IMG/VR virus record: IMGVR_UViG_3300042691_008788
Location: 1 to 64,000 of that record
Source: a virus
Strand: one strand, 5' to 3'
DNA length: 64,000 nt
Shown: positions 21,446 through 28,915 of the stretch, one piece after another
How positions within the stretch are numbered: position 1 is the first letter of the stretch
Layout: each line of letters opens with the position of its first letter
Program-made: the position numbers and the translations under genes
The notes under the pieces: generated by a model
What the model was told of the DNA's origin: nothing
The model's input: the letters and a program-made list of their open reading frames with translations, nothing else
Database searches by the model: none

Positions 21446-21633
21446 AGAGCCGAAGACCGAAGGTGGGGGACCGAGTCCATTGGGATGACGATGAGGAGGG
21501 CTTCAGCGGAGTCTATGAGATCACCGCGATACGGGGAAGGAAGAGGGATGACATCTGGCTCTACTCATCGGAACTAGGAACAGAGGTACAGGTCATGCTC
21601 TGTGAGATTGAGAATCGCATCATTGAGGAATGA
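21442..21633 (+). CDS. Small SH3-like hypothetical protein
   Basis: 63 residues from GTG 21442 (GAGGATGAGGAG upstream; GTGA overlap). KVGDRVHWDDDEEGFSGVYEIT and VQVMLCEIENRI read as a small beta-barrel of the kind seen in DNA/RNA-associated proteins. Directly upstream of the restriction-modification pair, which it may regulate, though nothing in the sequence proves that. Confidence 0.5.
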   Translation: MKSRRPKVGDRVHWDDDEEGFSGVYEITAIRGRKRDDIWLYSSELGTEVQVMLCEIENRIIEE

Positions 21634-21644
21634 GGAGACGAACG

Positions 21645-22181
21645 ATGGACAAGACCATATCCTCGCAAAGGACGGAAGACTTCCGTGGGGGCATCCAACT
21701 TGGTGCAACAGCATATGATGATCTTTCACGGGAAATGAATATCCGCCTAACGCGGATCAAGAAATCTCTTGCAACGGAACTCTCACAGAGCGGCTACTCA
21801 ATGAAGGTTAAAATCAATGAAAACGATCATGCAGTGCTTCACAGGGGGTGTTCCCCAGATGGCGGGATATGGTTCGATGCCACAGGCAAGGCGATTGTTG
21901 CATTTGAATCAAAGAAGCAAGGTGTGCGTGGAAATGCCCATGAGAGATGGTTCAAGAACTTCATGTTCATCTCGCATATCTACAATGGAATCAGATATGT
22001 GACATTTGTATCGGGGAAAGGTTGTGACTCTAACATGGGAGACGACTTTCGGAGTTTTCTCGAAATGCAAGGTAGAAAGACCGACATCCTCTATCCAGAT
22101 GGAGCATCTTTCTTCCTCTCGCAATCGGGGTTTACCGACGATGAGGTTCGGGAAATCATGAGAAAGGCAGTTGTGCAATGA
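21645..22181 (+). CDS. EcoRI-like PD-(D/E)xK restriction endonuclease (candidate)
   Basis: 178 residues from the ATG at 21645 (GAGGAG 7 bases upstream; an upstream in-frame ATG 21630 is also possible). The nuclease core is visible: PDGGI at residues 71-75, FESKKQG at 87-93 (ExK), then GNAHERWFKN at 96-105. EcoRI has PDGGI, VAEAKHQG and GNAIERSHKN in the same order and spacing style, so this is likely an EcoRI-family type II enzyme, though shorter than EcoRI (277). The following methyltransferase overlaps by 4 bases. Site specificity is unknown; GAATTC occurs several times in this window. Confidence 0.7.
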   Translation: MDKTISSQRTEDFRGGIQLGATAYDDLSREMNIRLTRIKKSLATELSQSGYSMKVKINENDHAVLHRGCSPDGGIWFDATGKAIVAFESKKQGVRGNAHERWFKNFMFISHIYNGIRYVTFVSGKGCDSNMGDDFRSFLEMQGRKTDILYPDGASFFLSQSGFTDDEVREIMRKAVVQ

Positions 22182-23008
22182 AGCCATTGTTCATGTGGGC
22201 TGGTGGAAAGTCGAAGATGATGAAGCACTATGTGCCTTTCATGAACTTTGGGAAGGTGGACACCTATTCGGAACCATTCTTCGGCGGTGGGGCAATGCTC
22301 ATCAAGGTCATGCGTGACCATGCTCCGAGAAAGGTATACATCAATGACATCAATGCGGACATCATGAACATCTACTCCGCGATCAAGAGCAGTCCGAATC
22401 TCTTCATCGGGGAGATGGATGGCTACTCATCGGTCTACCTACCACTCTCCAAGGAGGATAGGAAGAAGTACTTTTATGATCTTCGTACTACACATGCTTT
22501 CGAATACGAGAAGTACGATTCAGTCCCCCGCGCTGCCTTGCTGTACTTCCTGATGAAGACTGCCTTCAATGGAATCTGGCAGATCAACAAGAACACGAAC
22601 AACAGGTTCGGGACTCCATCGGGACTTCTCAACCAGCGGGATGCGGTCTATGATCGGGATAATGTCCTTGCATGGTCGCACATGCTGAACTCCACAGATA
22701 CGATACTGACATCAACGGATTGGTCGAATGTCCCGATCTCAGACTTCACATTCATGGATCCACCGTACAGGGATTCATTCGCGGACTACAATGAGTCCTT
22801 TCCCGATGCAGAACTTCTGAAACTCATGAAGGTGGTGGAGGATCACAAGGGGGTATGGTTGTGCAATCGGGATTGTGGAGATGGCTTCTTCGATGGCATG
22901 AAGGCAACGGTGCATAGGTTCCCCGTGACCTATACTGCGGGAAGAAGAAAGAGAACCGAGGATGGGTATGAAGCAAAGAAGGCAATGGAGATACTTGCAT
23001 ACAACTGA
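22178..23008 (+). CDS. D12-class N6-adenine DNA methyltransferase (Dam-like)
   Basis: 276 residues. Motif I region FMWAGGKSKMM at the N-terminus, SAM-binding EPFFGGGAM near residue 32, and catalytic DPPY near 190 (FTFMDPPYRDSF), the order of D12/alpha-class enzymes (Dam, DpnM, T4 Dam). GIWQINKNTNNRFGTPSG matches the region N-terminal to the target recognition part. It would protect the phage, and host if expressed, against the overlapping upstream nuclease. As an orphan it would resemble T4 Dam; the overlap argues for a restriction-modification pair. A terminator follows. Confidence 0.9.
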   Translation: MKPLFMWAGGKSKMMKHYVPFMNFGKVDTYSEPFFGGGAMLIKVMRDHAPRKVYINDINADIMNIYSAIKSSPNLFIGEMDGYSSVYLPLSKEDRKKYFYDLRTTHAFEYEKYDSVPRAALLYFLMKTAFNGIWQINKNTNNRFGTPSGLLNQRDAVYDRDNVLAWSHMLNSTDTILTSTDWSNVPISDFTFMDPPYRDSFADYNESFPDAELLKLMKVVEDHKGVWLCNRDCGDGFFDGMKATVHRFPVTYTAGRRKRTEDGYEAKKAMEILAYN

Positions 23009-23030
23009 GAGACACATTGCGAAGTTTAGG

Positions 23031-23070
23031 AAATCGGTTTGGTGAGAAAAAATTGCCAAGCCGATTTTTC
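23031..23070 (+). terminator. Rho-independent terminator
   Basis: 12-bp stem AAATCGGTTTGG/CCAAGCCGATTT (one G-T pair), 13-base A-rich loop, then TTTC. Because the stem ends in A3/T5 it could also stop transcription from the right. Confidence 0.75.
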
Positions 23071-23097
23071 ATTTTCGGCATAGGGCAAAATAAAAGT

Positions 23098-23123
23098 GGG
23101 GGTAGGGGGTAGGGGGTAGGGGG
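23098..23123 (+). other. G-quadruplex motif
   Basis: Four tracts of exactly five G separated by TA (G5 at 23098, 23105, 23112 and 23119). Such a run can form a stable parallel quadruplex in single-stranded DNA. Lies in the longest gene-free stretch of the window (23009-23446). Confidence 0.75.
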
Positions 23124-23141
23124 TCTTGGAGAAGATGAGAG

Positions 23142-23183
23142 GAGAGGGATGGGAAGAGAGGGATGGGAAGAGAGGGATGGGGA
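23142..23183 (+). repeat. Three tandem 14-bp repeats
   Basis: Three copies of GAGAGGGATGGGAA (last copy with one change), adding six more G3 tracts next to the quadruplex. The remaining 23184-23411 is G-rich then C-rich with no gene that I can support. Confidence 0.8.
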
Positions 23184-23411
23184 GTTTGGGAAATGTGTTT
23201 GGGTGGAAAATGGGGGAGATGGCATTGCCAAAATCTAGCCCCCATGTCAAGCCAGAAATCACTGTTCCCGACAAGATTTCCAAAGATTCTTGCCCTACCC
23301 CATAGGCCGATAATGGCTCCGCAATGCCCCCGAAACCACCCATATTCCGTAAGTCCTGATATTTCCAAGACTTACAATCTAGACATTTTTTTCCCGCATG
23401 GATCAAGTGGC

Positions 23412-23440
23412 TTGCCGCAAGTGCCGATTTACCTTATACT
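23412..23440 (+). promoter_or_regulatory. Sigma70-type promoter, apparently leaderless
   Basis: TTGCCG (23412-23417), 17-base spacer, TATACT (23435-23440). The predicted start is exactly the A of the ATG at 23447. Confidence 0.7.
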
Positions 23441-23446
23441 TACAGC

Positions 23447-25996
23447 ATGGCTAACAGCACTATGAACACCGCGAACACCTCCCGCAACTCGCTCCTGGCG
23501 CAACTCCTCGCGTCTGAGGGCATCACGGTCGAGCATCGTCCCGATGCCAAGACGGCATGGTTCGAACTCGACTCGCGTCGGCTTGTCCTCCCGCAGTGGG
23601 AGAACAAGAACCAGTCTGTCTATGACTTCCTTGTCGGTCACGAAGTCGGCCATGCCAAGTACACTCCCGCTGATGAGTGGAAGAGCGAGAGCATCCGCAT
23701 CGGTGGCGAGGGCAACAGCATGATCGCGAAGGACTACATCAATGTGGTCGAGGATGCGCGTATTGAGCGCATGATCAAGCGCGAGTTCCCTGGCCTTCGC
23801 TCTGACTTCGTCGCGGGGTACAAGGAACTCGCTTCGATGGATGCCTTCGGTCTTCAGGGTCGCGATGTCGCTTCGCTTCCCCTCGTTGACCGCATCAACC
23901 TCTACTACAAGTTGGGTGTCCACACGGGCATGGTGGTCCCGTTCACCGCTGAGGAGCAGGTCTTCATCGACCGCATCAACGCGGCCAAGACCTTCAAGGA
24001 TGTCACCGACATCTCTGCCGATCTCTATGAGTTCGCGAAGCAGCAGAAGAAGGAACGCGAGGAGCAGCAGGGCAACGACGGCAACAAGGGCGGTGAGGGT
24101 CAGCAGGGCAAGGATCGCAAGAGTGGCAAGGGCGAAGCCTCTGACGGTGGCAAGGAAGAGCGCAAGGAAACCGCCAGTGCCAACGGCGAAGAGGACGGCG
24201 ACAGCGACAAGTCGGAGACTCGCGAAGGCGGCAACGAAGACCAGAGCGGTCGCAGCGAGTCGCAGGAAGATGGCGAAGGTGAAGAGGAGTCGAGCGGTTC
24301 CAAGTCCGACAGCGCGGAAGACGCGAACGATGACGGCTCGACCGCCGACTCGTCCGACGAGACCGATGAGGGTGGCAACATGGAAACCGAAGCCAAGCAG
24401 AATCCCGACTTCGCTCCCGATGCTTCCTCGACCGTGAGCAACCTTGAGAAGTCGATGACCAAGTTCATCAACACCCACACCATCGAACAGACGATCACCG
24501 TCCCGCAGATCGATGCTTCCAAGGTTGTCGTGACCGCGAACGAGTTCGTTGCTCTCATGGACCAGTGCAAGGTCGGTCGCTACCACGGCAACAGCATCGG
24601 CAACGATGTCCTTGCTGCGGGTGGCATGAGCAAGTACATGGACGGCCTTGCTCTTGAGGCTTTCAAGAAGATGACGCAAGAGAACCGCCGCGCGGTCGAT
24701 CTCATGGTCAAGCGGTTCGATACTCGTCGTGCTGCGCGTAACTATGCGCGTCAGTCGAGTGCCAAGACGGGACGCATCTCGACCCGCCACCTCGCCAAGT
24801 ACAAGTTCAGCGAGGACATCTTTGAGCGCATCACGATCAAGAACGATGAGAAGAACCACGGCATCGTGATCCTCCTCGACTGGTCTGGTTCGATGGGTGG
24901 CATGATTCAGGACACCGTGAACCAGTTGGGTGCGCTTCTCAACTTCTGCCGCCGCGTCGGCATCCCCGCCGAAGTCTACTTCTTCAGCAGTGTCCACAGC
25001 AAGATCGCTGACGAATTGTTCACGAAGAACAATCCGAACCTCAACGGCAGGAAGAACAGGGACGGCGAACTCATCAGCCGCCAAAACTGCGCTCGTTGGG
25101 GTGCGGTCGTTGAGGGTGTGAATTGGAATCTGCACGACGAGTGCTTTGCATTTACCGATGCGGTCTGTGGTCTTCCCTCTGGCACTGCGGGAAAGACTGC
25201 TGCGGTCTACAAGGCGTTCAGCCTGATTCAGGTCTACCATGCCAACATGGGCAACAAGGACTTTGCGCGGACCATGGGTCGCCTTCTCGTCCTCTCGCAG
25301 ATGGTTGGCGGTGGCTATGTCTCGCTCACGAACCCGCAAAGCCTTGCTCTTGGCGACACCCCGCTTGATGAGTCGATCCTTGCCATGCGCGACATCGTCA
25401 ACAACTTCCGAAAGTCCAGCAACACCAAGGTGACTTTCATCAGCCTCAGCGATGGCGAGGGCATGAGCATCATCAATGCGGTCAGCAGCAATGCTCTCCG
25501 CGATGCCAACCCGACCCGCAAGGTTGCGCGTGTGATGGTCGATGCTTCGAATGGCCGTCGCTATGCTGCGGACGATGGTGGTGGACACCGCAACACCCAT
25601 GAGATCGTGGTGCAGATGTTCAAGGATGCGACCAATGTGGACATCGTGGGCGTGATGATGGCGGGTCGCCTCTCCTATTGCAGCACCTTCTCTTCGGCTT
25701 GCTATGCCCAGAACAAGAAGATGGACTACCAGGCTCGTCGTGAATTTGAGCAGAAGTTGGTTGAGAAGTTCGAAGATGACAAGTGCATCTCGCTCCCCTA
25801 CGGTGCATACAGCCAGTACTTCTTCGTGCAGATCGTCAGCCGCATGAACACGGAGTACGCACAGCGCAAGGAGCAGAAGAAGTTGGACAACATGAAGAAC
25901 CGCAAGGTTGCCCTGACCCGCGAACTCGTTGCTGCCACCAAGCGTGACAGTGCGAACCGCGTCTTCATCAATCGCCTGATGGACATCGTGGCCTAA
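23447..25996 (+). CDS. VWA-domain protein with HEXXH motif (CobT-like partner of the MoxR ATPase)
   Basis: 849 residues. N-terminal domain with HEVGHAKYTP (H65-E66, H69) and VVEDARIERMIKREFPG, a metalloprotease-like zinc motif; a 150-residue acidic Gly/Ser/Glu/Lys-rich linker (about 205-325); a middle helical region; a VWA domain with the MIDAS DWSGS at residue 478 and FISLSDGEGMS; and a basic C-terminal tail. CobT-like proteins of T4-like phages share this plan and pair with MoxR/CobS ATPases. The target is unknown. Leaderless promoter, strong GC-rich codon use. Confidence 0.8.
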   Translation: MANSTMNTANTSRNSLLAQLLASEGITVEHRPDAKTAWFELDSRRLVLPQWENKNQSVYDFLVGHEVGHAKYTPADEWKSESIRIGGEGNSMIAKDYINVVEDARIERMIKREFPGLRSDFVAGYKELASMDAFGLQGRDVASLPLVDRINLYYKLGVHTGMVVPFTAEEQVFIDRINAAKTFKDVTDISADLYEFAKQQKKEREEQQGNDGNKGGEGQQGKDRKSGKGEASDGGKEERKETASANGEEDGDSDKSETREGGNEDQSGRSESQEDGEGEEESSGSKSDSAEDANDDGSTADSSDETDEGGNMETEAKQNPDFAPDASSTVSNLEKSMTKFINTHTIEQTITVPQIDASKVVVTANEFVALMDQCKVGRYHGNSIGNDVLAAGGMSKYMDGLALEAFKKMTQENRRAVDLMVKRFDTRRAARNYARQSSAKTGRISTRHLAKYKFSEDIFERITIKNDEKNHGIVILLDWSGSMGGMIQDTVNQLGALLNFCRRVGIPAEVYFFSSVHSKIADELFTKNNPNLNGRKNRDGELISRQNCARWGAVVEGVNWNLHDECFAFTDAVCGLPSGTAGKTAAVYKAFSLIQVYHANMGNKDFARTMGRLLVLSQMVGGGYVSLTNPQSLALGDTPLDESILAMRDIVNNFRKSSNTKVTFISLSDGEGMSIINAVSSNALRDANPTRKVARVMVDASNGRRYAADDGGGHRNTHEIVVQMFKDATNVDIVGVMMAGRLSYCSTFSSACYAQNKKMDYQARREFEQKLVEKFEDDKCISLPYGAYSQYFFVQIVSRMNTEYAQRKEQKKLDNMKNRKVALTRELVAATKRDSANRVFINRLMDIVA

Positions 25997-26033
25997 GTCA
26001 AAACTCAAACTTCCCAAAGGAGAGAACACCACA

Positions 26034-26360
26034 ATGAACCAGAACAAGACCGCCAACTTCACCACCATCACCACCCACAGGATTCAGGGAGGTCAGTACA
26101 ACAGCCTGATGACCTTTGAGGTGCAGGATGGGAAGGACATTGTGAGGATTCGCAGTTACTTCAATGCCAACGAGAACAGGTATGTGGAGTCGTTCAGCAT
26201 CAATCCCCCCGAAGCCGAAGGTCGCGAAAACGGCTGGGTCATCGATGCCGAAACCTGGTACGACATCAAGATCGGCAGGGCAATCTACAAGTACATGACT
26301 AGGGACGAGAAGAACAATCCCGATTTCATGAACCATATCCCCTTCCTCCCCGTGCCTTAA
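26034..26360 (+). CDS. Hypothetical protein
   Basis: 108 residues; AAAGGAGAG upstream. Beta-rich (FTTITTHRIQGGQYNSLMTFEV, DIVRIRSYFNANENRYVESF) then ETWYDIKIGRAIYKYM. Its stop codon lies in the loop of the following terminator. Probably co-transcribed with the VWA gene. Confidence 0.65.
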   Translation: MNQNKTANFTTITTHRIQGGQYNSLMTFEVQDGKDIVRIRSYFNANENRYVESFSINPPEAEGRENGWVIDAETWYDIKIGRAIYKYMTRDEKNNPDFMNHIPFLPVP

Positions 26361-26377
26361 AAAGCACGGGTTTTTTC
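26349..26377 (+). terminator. Rho-independent terminator
   Basis: Stem CCCGTGC/GCACGGG, 8-base loop containing the stop codon of the preceding gene, followed by T6. Ends the VWA transcript. Confidence 0.9.
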
Positions 26378-26412
26378 TAGTCGAAACTCATAGATACCGA
26401 AGGAGGACTCTG

Positions 26413-26871
26413 ATGATTCGTACACTCAGTAGAACATCCCCCGAGGTGAAGGACTTCCTGAAGTTCATAAAGGAAGACCTGAAGAACCACAGAATCCACT
26501 TGAAGTTCTCAAAGAACCGCAATGTAAGGTTCAGCAAGACCACCACCACAGCAGCCTACTTCCATGAACCCGCGTCCAATAGATGGGGTTCTATTCGCAT
26601 TGGTACAGGCAATAGGAAACCCATTACGATACTCACAAACCTAGTCCATGAGTATTGCCATTTCATCCAATGGAAGAACGGTGACAGGGACTGGCTCAAG
26701 GGCAGTGGGGATCACATCGAAGGATCCCGCTATGTGCTTCTTGAGGAGCGTACAGAGAAGGAAATGATTTCCCTCATGCGCTCATGGAATCTTCCATTGA
26801 ACTTCTCAGGAATTCGTAAACGCTCTCGTTCCTACATTGCATGGCTTCGATCAAACGAAATAGATATCTGA
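26413..26871 (+). CDS. Small zinc metalloprotease-like protein
   Basis: 152 residues; AAGGAGGA upstream. The motif LVHEYCHFIQWKNGD (HEXXH) near residue 78 marks a gluzincin-like or SprT-like zinc site; a possible third ligand Glu lies further on (VLLEERTEKEM). The N-terminal half is basic, the C-terminal tail Arg/Ser-rich. No leader for packaging is visible. Substrate unknown. Confidence 0.65.
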   Translation: MIRTLSRTSPEVKDFLKFIKEDLKNHRIHLKFSKNRNVRFSKTTTTAAYFHEPASNRWGSIRIGTGNRKPITILTNLVHEYCHFIQWKNGDRDWLKGSGDHIEGSRYVLLEERTEKEMISLMRSWNLPLNFSGIRKRSRSYIAWLRSNEIDI

Positions 26872-26893
26872 TACCCCTTTAGGAGATTTCATT

Positions 26894-27184
26894 ATGCCAA
26901 CCTATGACTTCAAGTGTGACAAGTGCGAACATCTTTTCGAATCATTCAGAACCATTGCCGACCGCGATGCTCCTTGTTCATCCCCATGCCCCCATTGCAA
27001 GAAATCTGGTGGTGTCCGTCGTGACTTCATCGGATCTCCCGCAGCAGCCGTGGATATGAATCTTACCCCTGGTGCAGATTTCAAAGAGGTCATGAAAAAG
27101 GTATCAAAGGGTGTTCCGAAGCGGTATCGGGAGAACCTCGACCAAGCCGCATCTCGTCGTGGCACCGTATGGGGTAATGGCTGA
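26894..27184 (+). CDS. FmdB-type zinc-ribbon protein
   Basis: 96 residues; TTAGGAG upstream. MPTYDFKCDKCEHLFESF then CSSPCPHCKKSGGVRRDF is the CxxC...CxxC putative regulatory FmdB zinc ribbon. The second half (LTPGADFKEVMKKVSKGVPKR) is a helical segment common to phage versions. Probably a small nucleic-acid or protein-binding factor. Confidence 0.8.
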   Translation: MPTYDFKCDKCEHLFESFRTIADRDAPCSSPCPHCKKSGGVRRDFIGSPAAAVDMNLTPGADFKEVMKKVSKGVPKRYRENLDQAASRRGTVWGNG

Positions 27185-27213
27185 TCACACGGTCAATCCA
27201 TATTTTTTCTACA

Positions 27214-27221
27214 TATAAATG
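27214..27221 (+). promoter_or_regulatory. Late-promoter-like motif TATAAATG
   Basis: One mismatch to TATAAATA, 60 bases upstream of the first packaged-protein gene at 27282. The 97-base gap 27185-27281 holds nothing else. Confidence 0.5.
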
Positions 27222-27281
27222 TCTTTCTAAAGGTAGAAATACCACTCAAATACAGAAACTTCAATAAGAAAATGGCATAAA

Positions 27282-27776
27282 ATGAGATACACAGAAGCAA
27301 GAGCAATCCTATCAGAAGCAATCGAACAACTTGATGAGACAAAACTTTTACAGAGACAAATATCTCCAGGACAACAAGGAGGCTCAACAAAGTTTTATCC
27401 GCGAGATGACCCGTCTTCTCCTTATCATTGGTACCCGACGAATGATGAGCCATTTGGACCATCGAAGTGGTTTCCGTTACCAGCCTATCCTGGTGATGCG
27501 CCACCTCCCCCAATAGATCTACGCAAGCCACCACCACCACTAAGGAGTCCAAAGGAACGACTACAGGATGAACAAGATAGAGCAAAGCGCAAAGACTATA
27601 ATGATACGCGACAGAGGGATCGATTAAGAGACTTTCGCAAAAAAATACAGGATGGATTAAACCAGAAACCATATCAAAGACCTTATGTGGCACCTTCTGG
27701 ACCTGGTGCGGGTTGGAATAATCCATATAGCCGCCCTTCTGAGCCTCCTCACCAAACTAGACCAGACTTTGACTAA
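27282..27776 (+). CDS. Pro-rich internal head protein candidate, paralog 1
   Basis: 164 residues. The leader MRYTEARAILSEAIEQLDE carries an L-S-E/A prohead-protease site at residue 12. The middle is Pro/Gly/Tyr-rich and disordered (PPPPIDLRKPPPPLRSP); a basic helical part (RQRDRLRDFRKKIQDGLNQ) follows, with a Pro-rich end. The same leader and basic helix recur in the next two genes. Role probably structural or cargo inside the head. Confidence 0.65.
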   Translation: MRYTEARAILSEAIEQLDETKLLQRQISPGQQGGSTKFYPRDDPSSPYHWYPTNDEPFGPSKWFPLPAYPGDAPPPPIDLRKPPPPLRSPKERLQDEQDRAKRKDYNDTRQRDRLRDFRKKIQDGLNQKPYQRPYVAPSGPGAGWNNPYSRPSEPPHQTRPDFD

Positions 27777-27802
27777 TCAAACTTCTCAAAGGAAACAGGA
27801 AA

Positions 27803-28486
27803 ATGAGATACGAAACAGCAAGAGCAATCCTATCTGAAGCCATCGAACAGTTGGATGAGAAAGAACTCCTACAAAGACTTGTAGACCCAGGTGATAGCAC
27901 ATTTGAACGCTCGCGTGGAGGATCAAAAAAACCATCTAGCCCAGGCATATGGGGACCGCAGTATCGACCGTTAAGACCAGATCCATCGGAACCAGTTGTA
28001 TACCCTCCAGCCAACCCTCAACAAAAACTTCCACCAGTTTTTAGACCAGATTTTGAGGACAGTCCACAAACTCCAAGACCAAGAGATCCAGATCCAGAGT
28101 ATGGCAATCCTTTTAACCGCAAACCTTGGGGGTGGCAACCAGGCAAGCCTCTTGAAATTCGTCCACCTGTTTATAGCCCCGATGGTGATCTTATAAAACC
28201 TGCAATATTCCCGTGGACAGAACCACATAGACCTCTACCCCCACCTGAGAGCAGACCAGAAAGACCTTCAAGAATTCCCCGCCCACCCATAGGTGGGCAA
28301 CCAAGAGTTCCAGGTGTAAAGTATCCCAATGATGCGGGTGGTCTGCGTGGTCCATTAGATCCTATTGAAATCGAACGAAGACGCAATAATCTACAGCGTG
28401 ATCGTGAAAGGTTGAGAAGATTCCGTGATCAAGTGCGAGATGGATTAAACCAAAGACCATATCAAAGTCAACCGCGATTCAGATAA
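27803..28486 (+). CDS. Pro-rich internal head protein candidate, paralog 2
   Basis: 227 residues; CAAAGGAAACAGG upstream. Leader MRYETARAILSEAIEQLDE with the L-S-E/A site. The 130-residue middle is Pro/Arg-rich with no regular structure, then RERLRRFRDQVRDGLNQRPYQ, a basic helix very like paralog 1. The first 50 bases of coding sequence are nearly identical to paralog 3, indicating recent duplication. Confidence 0.65.
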   Translation: MRYETARAILSEAIEQLDEKELLQRLVDPGDSTFERSRGGSKKPSSPGIWGPQYRPLRPDPSEPVVYPPANPQQKLPPVFRPDFEDSPQTPRPRDPDPEYGNPFNRKPWGWQPGKPLEIRPPVYSPDGDLIKPAIFPWTEPHRPLPPPESRPERPSRIPRPPIGGQPRVPGVKYPNDAGGLRGPLDPIEIERRRNNLQRDRERLRRFRDQVRDGLNQRPYQSQPRFR

Positions 28487-28521
28487 TGTGGATAGCCTAG
28501 CATGATAAGAAAGAAGCAAAA

Positions 28522-28875
28522 ATGAGATACGAAGCAGCAAGAGCAATCCTATCTGAAGCCATCGAACAGTTGGATGAGTACAAATATATGCAGCCAGTGG
28601 ACCCCGTATACCCATTTGATCCTGCAAGAGATAAGTTCAATCCTAAGAAACACATGCATGATGTCTGGATGCCCGTTCCACCCACAGGAGTGGATCCAGG
28701 CTTACCACGCGTTCCACCAATAGACATTGGAAAACCACCACCACCAATGATGACTCCACAAGAAAGAGCGGAGGAAAGAAGGCAGGAAGGTATGAGGCGT
28801 TATCGTGGGGAAAGAATACTCCGTGACCGACTGAGAAAATTCGGTGATACAGTACGAGATGCATTACGCCGTTAG
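28522..28875 (+). CDS. Pro-rich internal head protein candidate, paralog 3
   Basis: 117 residues. Leader MRYEAARAILSEAIEQLDE with the L-S-E/A site, Pro/Met-rich middle and the C-terminal basic helix ILRDRLRKFGDTVRDALRR. Shortest of the three tandem copies, about 35 bases after the second. Confidence 0.65.
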   Translation: MRYEAARAILSEAIEQLDEYKYMQPVDPVYPFDPARDKFNPKKHMHDVWMPVPPTGVDPGLPRVPPIDIGKPPPPMMTPQERAEERRQEGMRRYRGERILRDRLRKFGDTVRDALRR

Positions 28876-28915
28876 AATTAAAAGATAATACAGAAACTTG
28901 ACAAAGAGAGAAAAG

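Noticed and set aside
23098-23183. CRISPR-like array
   Set aside because: The repeats are 7 and 14 bp, directly adjacent and without spacers. No CRISPR array was seen anywhere in the window.
23429-26074. An 881-codon open frame on the minus strand opposite the VWA gene
   Set aside because: The plus strand has VWA, HEXXH and coherent domains. The minus frame is a shadow caused by GC-rich codon bias, with no recognisable motif.
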